Of a stretch of 64,000 nucleotides of DNA, positions 54,072-63,176 are shown one piece after another. The notes under the pieces were generated by a model. That model saw only the letters and a list, made by a program, of their open reading frames with translations. It had not been told where the DNA came from and made no database searches. The translations under genes and the position numbers were made by a program. Origin of the DNA: Chimaeribacter coloradensis (lineage in GTDB: Bacteria; Pseudomonadota; Gammaproteobacteria; Enterobacterales; Enterobacteriaceae); assembly GCF_002858715.1 (NCBI RefSeq), contig NZ_PJZH01000001.1:1-64000 (forward strand), in the 5' to 3' direction. Position 1 is the stretch's first letter. Each line of letters begins with the position of its first letter.

Positions 54072-55145
54072 ATGGATAAAAAGCTTAAAATCAGCGAGAT
54101 CGCGGCACAGACTGGCCTCTCTATCAGCACGGTGTCACGGGTCCTGGCGGGCAAAGCCAACACCAGCGAAGCGGCGCGGCAGCGCGTGCTGGCCTGTGCG
54201 CAGGCCAAAGGGGTATTGCAGGGCATGGCGGCGGGGCGGTTGTTGCTGAACAGCCTGGTGGTGTTTGCGCCGCAGCGGGCATTTGATGAACGGTCAGACG
54301 TTTTCTACTACCGGGTGATGCAGGGCATCAGCCAGGCGCTGGCGGCGCATGAGGTGCGGCTGCGCTACTGCCCGCTCGAGGAGCTGGGCAGCGACGCCAA
54401 CCTCTTCCTCAGTAAAATGCATGACGCAGAGACCGAGGCCGCCATCCTGATCGGCATTGATGAGCCGCACATCCACGATCTGGCCGCCGACATCGGCAAG
54501 CCCTGTGTGCTGATCAACTGCCGTGACCGGAAAATGCGCCTGCCGGGCGTGGCACCGGATCATCAGCTGATCGGCGAATATGCGGCGGCCTACCTGTTCG
54601 AGCAGGGGCACAAGGCGGTGGTGAACCTGCTCTGCCTGCGGCGCTACACCATGGAGCTGCGGCTGGCGGGCATCCGTGACGCCTGGGAGGCGCAAAACCT
54701 GCTGTTTGATGAGGCAAAACACCTGATCAGCGCCCAGAGTTTCAGCGCCCGCGAGAGTGAACAGTTAATCAGTGACTTTCTGGCCGTGACGCCGCGCGCC
54801 TACCTGCCGAGCGCGCTGCTGGTGGGCGGGGACTATATGGCCGCAGGGGCGGTGAGCGCCCTGCAGAAAGCGGGGCTGCGGGTGCCGCAGGACATCTCCG
54901 TGATGAGCATCGACGGCTTCAACCTGGCGGCGATTCACGATGTGCCGCTCACCTCGCTGCATGTCCCGCGGGATGCGCTGGGCAGCGAGGCGGTGCACAT
55001 CCTGCAACAGCGGCTGATCCGCCCGCAGGCCCCGGTGGGTAACCTGCTGCTCAACGGCACGCTGGTGGTGCGGGACTCGGTGCGCCGCATCCGCCCGCAC
55101 AAAGCCCACACCGCCGTGCGCAACGAAGGGCTGTATGACGAGTGA
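54072..55145 (+). CDS. LacI-family regulator of the GH31/MFS operon
   Basis: A 357-residue LacI/GalR-type protein. The helix-turn-helix is LKISEIAAQTGLSISTVSRVLAGKANTSEAARQRVLACA (about 5-43), then a periplasmic-binding-like effector domain with VFYYRVMQGISQALAAHEVRL, AAILIGIDEPHIHDL, PSALLVGGDYMAAGAVSALQKAGLRVPQDISVMSIDGF and the C-terminal LLNGTLVVRDSV. It is divergent from the MFS gene. The inducer is probably the sugar imported and cleaved by the neighbouring genes. Confidence 0.92.
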   Translation: MDKKLKISEIAAQTGLSISTVSRVLAGKANTSEAARQRVLACAQAKGVLQGMAAGRLLLNSLVVFAPQRAFDERSDVFYYRVMQGISQALAAHEVRLRYCPLEELGSDANLFLSKMHDAETEAAILIGIDEPHIHDLAADIGKPCVLINCRDRKMRLPGVAPDHQLIGEYAAAYLFEQGHKAVVNLLCLRRYTMELRLAGIRDAWEAQNLLFDEAKHLISAQSFSARESEQLISDFLAVTPRAYLPSALLVGGDYMAAGAVSALQKAGLRVPQDISVMSIDGFNLAAIHDVPLTSLHVPRDALGSEAVHILQQRLIRPQAPVGNLLLNGTLVVRDSVRRIRPHKAHTAVRNEGLYDE

Positions 55146-55186
55146 GGAGGTTTCTTGTGAAAAACCCGCCGGTCAGCCTATAGCGC

Positions 55187-57178
55187 TTATTTTCCATGAT
55201 AAACAACGCGGTAAATGGCATAGCCATCACTCTCCACCAGCCGGTTCAGGCTGAAACCGGCCGCATTGCCTGCCGGGGACAACAACTCAGCAGGGGGTAA
55301 GGCTGCGTTAACGATAATGACCTGTACCTGAAAACGCCGCATCTCCTGCTCCAGTGCGGCAAGGTGTGGTTGCGGTGAGTTGATGGCGTTAAACAGGCGC
55401 ATCCGCGCGGCGAACTCTTCAGGCGGCAGGATAGTTTGCAGCATCACCGGGTAGGTGTGGCCCGGCATCACCAGCCCAAAATCAGGTTTCAGCAGTGGAA
55501 CAAACGCGGCCACAGGGCTGTCGGTCAACAGGTTACCCCGCAGGTTCAGTTTGTCGAGCTGCGCCATCAGGTGCACCGCCGTTTGATATTGCGGCGGCAG
55601 CTTAGCGGAGGGCCAGCCGAGTTGTGTGCTGTTATCGGCTGACAGTGTCCAGCGCCCGCCCAGCAGGAAAGCCAGTAATACCGCACAGCCCAGCAATGCA
55701 CCGGGCAGAAAGCGGCCTTTGCCGGTCATGGCGGCTGCCAGACCGGTACTGATGAGCAGCGGCACCGGCGCGGCCCAGGCGAGCCGCCAGCTCATATTCC
55801 GTGCAGAGACCTGAGCCAGCAGATCCGCAAACCACGGATTTAAAATCATCAGCAGGGTGGTGACGGTAAACAACAGGTAGCTGAGCGTACCGCGCCGCCA
55901 GGCCAGCACGCTGCACCCAAGCAGCAACGCCAGTAATGCGAGCGCATCACGTCGTGCCAGCCCCAATGAGGCGTTAATCGGCAGGTAAGTCCCGACCTCT
56001 GCCAGTGAAATACCAGAGGTATTGATAAACTTCAGCCAGAAAACAAAGAGTGCCGGGTAAATCAGCGCGATACCGAGGAAGAACCAGAAACGGACGACCT
56101 GCTTTAACGGCTTGTCCAGGGCGCAGGCCGCCACCAGCACCGTGGTAAATACCGTCAGGACCAGCCCTGATGACGAGACGCCCAGCGTCATAATATGTAC
56201 CGCGGCCAGCGGCAGGGTGCGCAACAGCGTCGGCCGGTTCAGCAGCAGCAGGCCGGTAATGGCGGTTAAGGGCGTGGTCAGGGCAATCAGCAGTGCCTTG
56301 CCCTGAAATAACCGCACAAAGACCCGGTTGCCATACGCGATGTGCGACTCCCCCCAGGCGAACAGCAGCAGCACACACAGGGCCGTGGCGACAATGGCGC
56401 CATTACGCGGCAGGAATAACCGGCTGAATAAAAAGGCGACGGCCACGGTCAGCGCCGCGCTGATGCCCGGCACCAGCAGGTAGTAAACGGTGAACAGCGG
56501 CAGGTGGCCCCAGGTCGCGAGCCAGGCAATAAACGTCTCATACGAGGCAATACGGTAGGGCGCAAAACGGAAATGGGGGTAGACCGGCCCCAGCGTGGTA
56601 TCAAAGGTGAGCGGCACCAACAGCGGGTGGCGCAGTGTCTGATCGGCCAGCTGGATGAAATGGGAATCATCGTAGTCAGAGCGGTAAGCCATGAGGGTCA
56701 GAATGACTGCGATCAGCATAATGCCGGCCAGCGCGCTATTCTGCCAGGCACGGGCCGGCAGTAAGGGATCGTCCGTCAGGACAGCCGCAGGCGAACGCCG
56801 TTTGGTCACCGCGATCAACAGCAGGCCGATGACCACGGTGCAAAAGCGCCAGCGATAGTCAGGTACCCAGAACAGCACCAGCGCGGTCATCAGAAGAATA
56901 ACGATCCCGGCCAGACCGGGTGCCTGCCGGGCCGGCAGTGCCGGGCGCGCACGCAGGTAAAAGGCGCTGAACACGCAGGCGGCCCAGGCTGACAGCGCCA
57001 GCGTCAGGGGCAGCGCATAGAGAAAACCCCGGCTCAGTGATTGCCAGGGCAGCCCGCCGAAGGTGGCGGCATGCAGCGCCACGGTCCAGAGGATAAAAGG
57101 CAACGTAATAAAGGTGACACCGAACGCCATCCAACGCTCGGGCAACAGGGCAGGGCGCAATGTAACAGCGTGGGTCAT
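55187..57178 (-). CDS. Large polytopic membrane protein, probable GT-C-type transferase
   Basis: A 663-residue inner-membrane protein with about 12-14 hydrophobic segments through residue 530 and a soluble C-terminal part (about 540-663) ending LVESDGYAIYRVVYHGK. Such topology, with a loop containing an acidic pair after an early segment (YRSDYDDSHFIQLADQTLRHP), suggests a GT-C-type glycosyltransferase that uses a polyprenyl-phosphate sugar, but I do not recognise the family. Its start overlaps the preceding flippase-like gene by 4 bp. It is the last gene of the GT2-methyltransferase-flippase operon and is the candidate final transferase. Confidence 0.6.
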   Translation of the reverse strand: MTHAVTLRPALLPERWMAFGVTFITLPFILWTVALHAATFGGLPWQSLSRGFLYALPLTLALSAWAACVFSAFYLRARPALPARQAPGLAGIVILLMTALVLFWVPDYRWRFCTVVIGLLLIAVTKRRSPAAVLTDDPLLPARAWQNSALAGIMLIAVILTLMAYRSDYDDSHFIQLADQTLRHPLLVPLTFDTTLGPVYPHFRFAPYRIASYETFIAWLATWGHLPLFTVYYLLVPGISAALTVAVAFLFSRLFLPRNGAIVATALCVLLLFAWGESHIAYGNRVFVRLFQGKALLIALTTPLTAITGLLLLNRPTLLRTLPLAAVHIMTLGVSSSGLVLTVFTTVLVAACALDKPLKQVVRFWFFLGIALIYPALFVFWLKFINTSGISLAEVGTYLPINASLGLARRDALALLALLLGCSVLAWRRGTLSYLLFTVTTLLMILNPWFADLLAQVSARNMSWRLAWAAPVPLLISTGLAAAMTGKGRFLPGALLGCAVLLAFLLGGRWTLSADNSTQLGWPSAKLPPQYQTAVHLMAQLDKLNLRGNLLTDSPVAAFVPLLKPDFGLVMPGHTYPVMLQTILPPEEFAARMRLFNAINSPQPHLAALEQEMRRFQVQVIIVNAALPPAELLSPAGNAAGFSLNRLVESDGYAIYRVVYHGK

Positions 57179-58065
57179 GCGGGGCGTATCCTTTGAGGTG
57201 AGCAACAGAGACCAGTAACCACGAAAAACAGCACATCGCCGGCCACGGTAATCAGGCGTCCGGCCAGCACGGCCATCACCACATCCGGGTCGGCGACAAT
57301 GCCTTTTAACAGGAACATCAGCACCATTTCACGGATCCCCACCCCAGCCGGGGCGCCGGGCGTGACCAGGCCAGCCAGCCAGGCGAGCACATAAGCCCCG
57401 CACAATGCCGGTATGACAGGCAGTAACGGCGCGGACGCAGGCACAATGATGCCCACCAGAACGGCGCAAAACAGCAACCCGGCGATCAGCAAAAACAGGC
57501 TGTAGCAGAGCAGGGCGGTGCGCAGGAACGGGGCGCGCTCAGGGGGGCTGATACGCCGCAGCAACAAAGAGGCCACAAGCCAGACAGCCAGGGCCAGCAG
57601 GGCGGCCGCAACAGGGGGCAGCCACGGCAACAGCAGCGGCAGTGCCAACAACCCGCACAGCCCGCCTCCTGCACAGAGCAGAGCCAGTTCCCACACTGTC
57701 GATTTAGCCAGCGCCCCGCCGGGCAGCCCGGCGGCCATGCCCAGCGCCTGCCGACCGGCAAAATGGAAGATATTGCCCGGCAGGTATTTGGCGAGTTGCG
57801 TCACGCCATAGATGCCCACTACCCAGCGTAGGCGGCAGGGCTGATGAAAACAGGCCAACAGCTGCGCCCAGCCGAAGGCCAGTAGCAGGTTGGCAGCGCC
57901 ATAGGCCAGGGCGGCGGCGGCCATACCCAGCCAGGCCGCCGGGCCGAACCGTGCCAGATCCAGGTGGCTGCCGTAGTGCCACAAGCGCTGGGCGACAAAC
58001 AGGATACCAAGCAGCGCGAGCAGCGTACCTGCCCAGTTCAGGGTACGTTTTACGGCGGCGTTCAT
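57175..58065 (-). CDS. Lysylphosphatidylglycerol synthase-like membrane (flippase-like) protein
   Basis: A 296-residue protein with about eight hydrophobic segments of the LPG-synthase transmembrane/YbhN-like (UPF0104) family. The family marks are YGVTQLAKYLPGNIFHFAGRQALG (about 90-113) and VTPGAPAGVGIREMVLMFLL (about 233-252). Relatives move lipids across membranes. In this operon it could flip a polyprenyl-phosphate sugar made by the GT2 enzyme. Both ends overlap neighbouring genes by 4 bp. Confidence 0.8.
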   Translation of the reverse strand: MNAAVKRTLNWAGTLLALLGILFVAQRLWHYGSHLDLARFGPAAWLGMAAAALAYGAANLLLAFGWAQLLACFHQPCRLRWVVGIYGVTQLAKYLPGNIFHFAGRQALGMAAGLPGGALAKSTVWELALLCAGGGLCGLLALPLLLPWLPPVAAALLALAVWLVASLLLRRISPPERAPFLRTALLCYSLFLLIAGLLFCAVLVGIIVPASAPLLPVIPALCGAYVLAWLAGLVTPGAPAGVGIREMVLMFLLKGIVADPDVVMAVLAGRLITVAGDVLFFVVTGLCCSPQRIRPA

Positions 58066-58703
58066 CGGCGTGGTGTACAGAGCAACATGGTCCAGGGCAG
58101 CGGGCGTTTGACGTCTTCGACGTCAAAATAGCGCGAGACTAAGCGGATAAAATCCCGCTGTGACCAGTTTTGCAGATGGCCGGGCGTATTACCGAACTGC
58201 CCAAGGTATTTGCCGCGGGCCATATTCAGGACGCGCCATAAAGGTTCGCGCGGCACACTGATAATCAGGTGGCGGGTCACAATACGTTGCAATGCCTGCA
58301 ACCCGGCTTCCGGATCTTCCAGGTGCTCCAGAACTTCGCAACAGACAATCAAATCTGCGCTGTCCTGCGGGGCCTGCACATCATAAATGCTGCGTGCTGT
58401 GAACAAAGAAGCTGCGTGCCCCTGCTCAGCGGCATTCTGTTGCGCCAGAGTAATCACCTGAGTGGAAAAATCGCATCCCCGGGCATCAATGCCCTGATGC
58501 TGCCAGCGCAACACCCAATAACCTTCACCACAGCCAACTTCATGGATGGAGTGCGGCGCGGCGCGGTGCACCAGTTCAGTCAGTGAGCGCTCAAAGCCGG
58601 CCATCATCCACTTCACCACCGGGTTGGACGATCCATATTTATCAAAGGTATTGCCAATAATGATGCCGTTTTCCTGGCTGCCGCCGGCGATTTTAATGCC
58701 CAT
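58062..58703 (-). CDS. Class I SAM-dependent methyltransferase
   Basis: A 213-residue methyltransferase. Motif I is IHEVGCGEGYWVLRW (about 54-68); DARGCDFSTQVITLAQQNA follows, then ADLIVCCEVLEHLEDPEAGLQAL and LIISVPREPLWRVLNM. It resembles UbiG/Methyltransf_11-type enzymes acting on small molecules or sugars. ATG 58703 has AGGA upstream and overlaps the end of the GT2 gene by 11 bp; an ATG at 58721 is possible. The context suggests modification of a sugar or lipid carrier in this pathway. Confidence 0.82.
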   Translation of the reverse strand: MGIKIAGGSQENGIIIGNTFDKYGSSNPVVKWMMAGFERSLTELVHRAAPHSIHEVGCGEGYWVLRWQHQGIDARGCDFSTQVITLAQQNAAEQGHAASLFTARSIYDVQAPQDSADLIVCCEVLEHLEDPEAGLQALQRIVTRHLIISVPREPLWRVLNMARGKYLGQFGNTPGHLQNWSQRDFIRLVSRYFDVEDVKRPLPWTMLLCTPRR

Positions 58704-59736
58704 AGTGGTTCCTGTTGTCATGGCCTGTTGCCGGAGTGACCGGAAAAGGCGTATCCAGCGCCTCCTCCTGCACCTTCGCCGGGTGCGCTGAGGGGGCGTC
58801 ATCCTGAAGATGTAACTGGGTTTTGTAGCGGATATCTTCCAGCAGCTTGCGGTTAGCCGCCAGTAAGTCAGCCACGAAGGCGATCAACAGCGTCTGGAAG
58901 CCCATGCCAAGCAGGGTGGCGGCCAGAATCAGCGATTGGACATAACCCTGGCCCTCCCCTTGTACGAAGTGCCACAAAAAACGCAGGCCGATTAAAAAGC
59001 CGATACCAAACAGCACCATGCCGATGACGCTGAAAAACCGGAAGGGGCGATAGATAATGAAAATACGGACAATGGTAATGATGCTGCGCTTAATGTAGGA
59101 GGCCATGCTTTTTACCAGCCGGGAGGGACGCAAATCTTCATTTACCCGGATCGGCACTGACATAATGGCCATGTTCTTCTGCCCGGCCTGGATAATGGTT
59201 TCCAGCGTGTAGGTGTAATCATTGAACACAATCAGACGTTGCGCTGCCGCACGGCTGATGGCGCGAAAACCGCTGGGCGCATCCGGGATGTCGGTTTTGC
59301 TGGCGAGCCGCACCACCCAGCTGCCGAGTTTTTGCAGCCATTTTTTACACAGTGAGAAGTGCTCAATGGTGGCGATGGGGCGCGCGCCGATCACCATCTC
59401 AGCCTGATGCGCCAGAACCGGGGCGGTCAACAACGGGATATCCTGTGCTTCGTACTGGTTATCGGCATCCGTGTTGACAATCACATCCGCTCCCCGTGCC
59501 AGGCAGGCGTCCAGGCCGGTCATAAAGGCGCGGGCCAGCCCCTGATTGCCGGTATGGCGGATGATATGGTCCACCCCATTTTCCTGCGCGACGCGGCAGG
59601 TTTCATCCTCGCTGCCGTCATCAATAATCAGCCACTCCACGCTATCAAAACCGGGTACCTGCCGGGGCAGATGGGAAAGCGCTAATGCAAGCGTGCCTGC
59701 CTCGTTATAACAGGGGATCTGGATAATCAGTTTCAA
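58693..59736 (-). CDS. GT2-family glycosyltransferase, GtrB/dolichol-phosphate-mannose-synthase like
   Basis: A 347-residue enzyme with an N-terminal GT-A domain: IIQIPCYNEAGTL near the start, WLIIDDGSEDET, NQGLARAFMTGLDACLARGADVIVNTDADNQY with the metal-binding D-A-D, and APSGFRAISRAAA. Two C-terminal hydrophobic segments (about 230-300) anchor it in the membrane. Such enzymes load a sugar onto polyprenyl phosphate. I chose TTG 59736, which has AGAGGAA upstream and puts the first beta strand (KLIIQIPCYNE) at the N-terminus; GTG 59766 would add ten residues. It is the first gene of a four-gene overlapping operon. Confidence 0.85.
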   Translation of the reverse strand: MKLIIQIPCYNEAGTLALALSHLPRQVPGFDSVEWLIIDDGSEDETCRVAQENGVDHIIRHTGNQGLARAFMTGLDACLARGADVIVNTDADNQYEAQDIPLLTAPVLAHQAEMVIGARPIATIEHFSLCKKWLQKLGSWVVRLASKTDIPDAPSGFRAISRAAAQRLIVFNDYTYTLETIIQAGQKNMAIMSVPIRVNEDLRPSRLVKSMASYIKRSIITIVRIFIIYRPFRFFSVIGMVLFGIGFLIGLRFLWHFVQGEGQGYVQSLILAATLLGMGFQTLLIAFVADLLAANRKLLEDIRYKTQLHLQDDAPSAHPAKVQEEALDTPFPVTPATGHDNRNHYGH

Positions 59737-59801
59737 CGGAATTCCTCTGGCCTGAAGTAAGTGCACAAGAAATCGGACGTTTTACTTGGTTATGTCACGA
59801 T

Positions 59802-59836
59802 ATATTCGCAGCACCAATATTTGTGCTGCGAAATAT
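59802..59836. other. Strong hairpin upstream of the GT2 operon
   Basis: TTCGCAGCAC (59805-59814) and GTGCTGCGAA (59823-59832) form a perfect 10-bp stem with an 8-base AT-rich loop; outside bases extend the symmetry. It lies between moeB and the GT2 operon (gap 59737-59919). With no U-tract right after it, it could be an operator or leader hairpin rather than a terminator. Confidence 0.6.
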
Positions 59837-59919
59837 TCATTGCGCTCCAGCATAGAGGAGGTGGGATGAAAAATGAACTGATGAGGCTGATTTTTGTACT
59901 TTTTTAGCTGAAAAAGATC

Positions 59920-60678
59920 TCAGTTTTTGCGGCCGCACACCTCGCACTGTGGGTTTTTCGGCAGTTTCAGGGGTCGGAACTGGCAGGTCATGGCGTCGAA
60001 CATCACCACCCGGTGGGTGGCCGGGGTGCCGTAGGCGGTCAGCAGTTTGATCGCTTCCATCGCCTGTAAACTGCCGATTGTACCGACCAGCGGTGCCATC
60101 ACGCCCGCCTCGACGCAGGTCAGGGCGTTCTCCCCGAACAGGCGGCTCAGGCAGCGGTAGCACGGCTCATCCGGCTGGTAGGTGAAGACGCTTAACTGCC
60201 CCTCCATGCGGATCGCCGCGCCGGAGACCAGCGGGGTGCGCGCCGCGAAACAGACGCGGTTGAGCTGGTCGCGGGTGGCGACGTTGTCGCTGCAATCCAG
60301 CACCACATCCGCCTGTGCCACCAGGGCCGCCAGCGCGGCGTCATCCGGCTGCTGGTTAAGCGGGTGCAGCCGGACGTGCGGGTTGATCGCCGCCAGCGCC
60401 TGCGCGGCGGAGTCCACCTTCGCCATGCCGATGCGCGCGTCGCTGTGCAGCGTCTGGCGTTGCAGGTTGGAGAGCGCCACGCTGTCGAAATCCACCAGCG
60501 TCAGCGTGCCGGTGCCGGCCGCCGCCAGATATTGCGCCGCGGCACAGCCCAGCCCGCCGAGGCCGATCACCAGCGCATGGCTAGCTTTCAGCCTCTCCTG
60601 GCCGTCAAAATCGAAACCGCGCAGCACAATCTGGCGGTTATAGCGCAGCGTCTCTTCGTCACTCAGTTCCGGCAGCAT
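59920..60678 (-). CDS. moeB: Molybdopterin-synthase adenylyltransferase MoeB
   Basis: It adenylates the C-terminus of MoaD for sulfur loading in molybdopterin synthesis. It has 252 residues (E. coli 249). The ATP-binding stretch is GLGGLGCAAAQYLAAAG, followed by LTLVDFDSVALSNLQRQTLH, VLDCSDNVATRDQLN, RMEGQLSVFTY, and zinc cysteines in CYRCL and CEVCG. The start is 2 bp after the moeA stop, so moeAB form an operon as in E. coli. It may support the molybdoenzyme at 22962. Confidence 0.96.
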   Translation of the reverse strand: MLPELSDEETLRYNRQIVLRGFDFDGQERLKASHALVIGLGGLGCAAAQYLAAAGTGTLTLVDFDSVALSNLQRQTLHSDARIGMAKVDSAAQALAAINPHVRLHPLNQQPDDAALAALVAQADVVLDCSDNVATRDQLNRVCFAARTPLVSGAAIRMEGQLSVFTYQPDEPCYRCLSRLFGENALTCVEAGVMAPLVGTIGSLQAMEAIKLLTAYGTPATHRVVMFDAMTCQFRPLKLPKNPQCEVCGRKN

Positions 60679-60680
60679 CG

Positions 60681-61934
60681 TTACGCCCCCAGCAGGTGGT
60701 TAAACGGCTGGATCGTCACCGCTTCCCCTTCCGCCACCGACCCGCGTTCGCGCTCCAGCACGATAAAGCAGTTGGCCTGGGCGAAGGAGCTGAAGATGTG
60801 CGACCCCTGGTGGCCGGTGGTGCGCACCGCCAGGTTGCCCTGCTCGTCAGTGAAGGCGATGCCGCGCTGGAAGTCGAGCCGACCCGGCTGCTTTTTCAGC
60901 GGGGTGGCGGCGCGCGCCTTCAGGCTCGGCGGCAGTTTCCAGTCGGTGTGGCCGGTGAGGCGGGCGATCAGCGGCTGCACCAGCTGGTAGAAAGTCAGGG
61001 CGGCGGAGACCGGGTTGCCCGGCAGGCCGCAGAACCAGGCATTCGCCAGGCGGCCGAAGGCAAAGGGTTTGCCCGGTTTGATCGCCAGCTTCCAGAAGCC
61101 GATCTGCCCCAGCTCCTCCAGCATGGTTTTGGTGTAGTCCGCCTCGCCCACCGAGACGCCGCCGCTGCTGATCACCAGATCGGCCGCCGCGTCCGCCTGC
61201 CGGAAGGCCTTGCGCAGCGCCTGCGGGTCATCCGGGATGATGCCCAGATCCACCACCGTGCAGCCGAGCTGTTCCAGCATCAGCCGCACACCGAAGCGGT
61301 TGGTGTCGTAGATCTGGCCCGGTTGCAGCGGGGTGCCCACCGGTTGCAGCTCATCGCCGGTGGAGAACACCGCCACCGTCAGCGGCGCATAGACCGCCAC
61401 ATCGGTGACGCCCAGCGAGGCCAGCAGCGGCAGCTCTGCCGCGCCCAGCCGCACCCCGGCGCGCAGCACCACGCCACCCTGTTCAACGTCTTCGCCCGCA
61501 CGGCGGATGTTCTGCCCGGCTTTCACCGGGGCGGTAAAGCGCACGCCCTGTTCTGACACCTCAGCCTGCTCCTGCATCACCACCGCCTCGGTGCCCGGCG
61601 GCACCGGCGCGCCGGTCATGATGCGCAGGCAGCTGTTGGCCGGCCACTCGCCGGTGAAGGGGTTACCGGCAAACGCCTTGCCGGCCACCGGCAGCGGCTC
61701 ACCCGCAGCCAGGTCAGCCAGGCGCACGGCGTAGCCGTCCATGGCGGAGTTATCAAACGGCGGCACCTGCACCGGCGAGGTGACATCCACGGCGGTGATG
61801 CGTCCGGCGGCGGCGGTCAGCGGCACGCGGGTGGCGATGCACTGGGTTGCCACCTGGGAGAGCATCTTCTCCAGGGCATCGTCCAGTGAGAGCAGGTCGG
61901 AAACAGGGGGGTGTTGCGGGTGTTCTGAGGCCAT
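60681..61934 (-). CDS. moeA: Molybdopterin molybdenumtransferase MoeA
   Basis: It inserts molybdate into adenylylated molybdopterin. It has 417 residues (E. coli 411). Conserved stretches: [138 protein letters not shown] 61934. The first gene of moeAB, divergent from the aldolase gene; in E. coli the divergent neighbour is iaaA. Confidence 0.96.
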   Translation of the reverse strand: MASEHPQHPPVSDLLSLDDALEKMLSQVATQCIATRVPLTAAAGRITAVDVTSPVQVPPFDNSAMDGYAVRLADLAAGEPLPVAGKAFAGNPFTGEWPANSCLRIMTGAPVPPGTEAVVMQEQAEVSEQGVRFTAPVKAGQNIRRAGEDVEQGGVVLRAGVRLGAAELPLLASLGVTDVAVYAPLTVAVFSTGDELQPVGTPLQPGQIYDTNRFGVRLMLEQLGCTVVDLGIIPDDPQALRKAFRQADAAADLVISSGGVSVGEADYTKTMLEELGQIGFWKLAIKPGKPFAFGRLANAWFCGLPGNPVSAALTFYQLVQPLIARLTGHTDWKLPPSLKARAATPLKKQPGRLDFQRGIAFTDEQGNLAVRTTGHQGSHIFSSFAQANCFIVLERERGSVAEGEAVTIQPFNHLLGA

Positions 61935-62126
61935 GAATTACTCCGTTGTACGGCAGCGCGGCCCGCCATCGGCAGGCCGGGGCAAAATCGGGGACCTGCC
62001 CATTATGGCAGAGAACGCCGGGCTGACCAATCGGCCCGGCCGTGCGGTGCTTCCCCGTTTTGCCGGGGCGGCAGAAAAAGCGGGCAGGGCGGCGGCCGGG
62101 CAGCATGCCGAAAACGGACAATTTAC

Positions 62127-62142
62127 TGTGATTCAGCTCACA
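62127..62142. promoter_or_regulatory. Consensus CRP site between moeA and the aldolase gene
   Basis: TGTGATTCAGCTCACA has both perfect half-sites, TGTGA-N6-TCACA, 123 bp before the aldolase start and about 190 bp before moeA. It is followed by the hairpin CCGTGG-GTTTT-CCACGG (62157-62173). The position favours catabolite control of the aldolase. The rest of 61935-62264 holds nothing else I can name. Confidence 0.75.
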
Positions 62143-62264
62143 TCATGGCGGTGAAACCGTGGGTTTTCCACGGGGAAGGTGGCCCGGCTGCGCGTTCTGC
62201 TTAGCATGGTGTTAACAGCCGCGCAGGCCGCGGCCCCCCGCCACACAGCATAGAGAGCAGAGCG

Positions 62265-63104
62265 ATGAGTCAATCTGATTGGTCAATTTCCCCGCCGTTA
62301 CCGAAACTGGAATTCCACTGGGAAGAGGGCAAAGACCCGCAGACCCCGCAGGAGGTGAATCAGTTTTTCTACAGTGATGCGTTGCAGGTCATCAAGCAGC
62401 GGATCGTCGCCATCGGCCAGCGGATGTGGCAGAAGGACTACGTCGACGGCAACGGCGGCAACATCTCGGTGCGGGTGGGTGACAACCTGGTGCTCTGCAC
62501 GCCGACGCTGATCAGCAAAGGGTTTATGACACCGGATGATATGTGCCTGGTGGATATGCAGGGCCGCCAGAAGGCGGGGAAACGGCCATCGACCAGCGAG
62601 ATCAAAACGCACCTCGGCATCATGAGCCGCGTGCCGGCGGCCAAATCCTGCGTGCACGCCCACCCGGTGCATGCCAACGCCTTTGTGATCACCGGCACCG
62701 TGCCGCCGACCGGGATTATGCCGGAGCCGGACATTTTCTTCGGGGAAGTGGTGCAGGCGAAATACGCCACCCCCGGCACGCCGGAGAATGCCGAGAACGT
62801 CGGCTCCGTCTCGCCGGACCACCAGTGTATTTTCATGGAGAACCACGGCGTGATTGTCTGGGGCAACCATGTGGAGGATGCCTACTGGAAGCTGGAGAAC
62901 GTCGACTCCTACTGCCGCATCCTGCTGCTGGCCACGCAGCTCAATATCCCGATCCAGCAGGTCAACGCCGCGTCGATGAATGATTTCATCGCCCTGCGTA
63001 AAAAGCTGGGGATGCCGGATAACCGCGACCAGCGCAGCGCCGAGACGCTGTTTAACCTGCGGGAGTTTGCGGGGAGGGCGCTGAAGGCGCATCCAGAGGC
63101 GTGA
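62265..63104 (+). CDS. Class II aldolase/adducin family protein
   Basis: A 279-residue zinc-dependent aldolase-fold protein. After a 35-residue N-terminal extension, the domain begins IKQRIVAIGQRMWQKDYVDGNGGNISVRV; the acidic catalytic residue is in RPSTSEIKTHLGIM; zinc-binding histidines are in CVHAHPVHANAF and ENHGVIVWG. Enzymes of this family cleave sugar phosphates (fuculose, rhamnulose or ribulose type) or decarboxylate related acids; the substrate is not visible. It stands alone with its own terminator and a consensus CRP site upstream. Confidence 0.88.
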   Translation: MSQSDWSISPPLPKLEFHWEEGKDPQTPQEVNQFFYSDALQVIKQRIVAIGQRMWQKDYVDGNGGNISVRVGDNLVLCTPTLISKGFMTPDDMCLVDMQGRQKAGKRPSTSEIKTHLGIMSRVPAAKSCVHAHPVHANAFVITGTVPPTGIMPEPDIFFGEVVQAKYATPGTPENAENVGSVSPDHQCIFMENHGVIVWGNHVEDAYWKLENVDSYCRILLLATQLNIPIQQVNAASMNDFIALRKKLGMPDNRDQRSAETLFNLREFAGRALKAHPEA

Positions 63105-63113
63105 GTAATCTGT

Positions 63114-63137
63114 GGGCGGCAGATAAGCCGCCCTTTT
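63114..63137 (+). terminator. Terminator of the aldolase gene
   Basis: GGGCGGC-AGATAA-GCCGCCC (63114-63120 with 63127-63133) followed by TTTT. Confidence 0.85.
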
Positions 63138-63176
63138 AAAGCGGATACGCTACCGATATCATGGGGTAGGTGGCAT

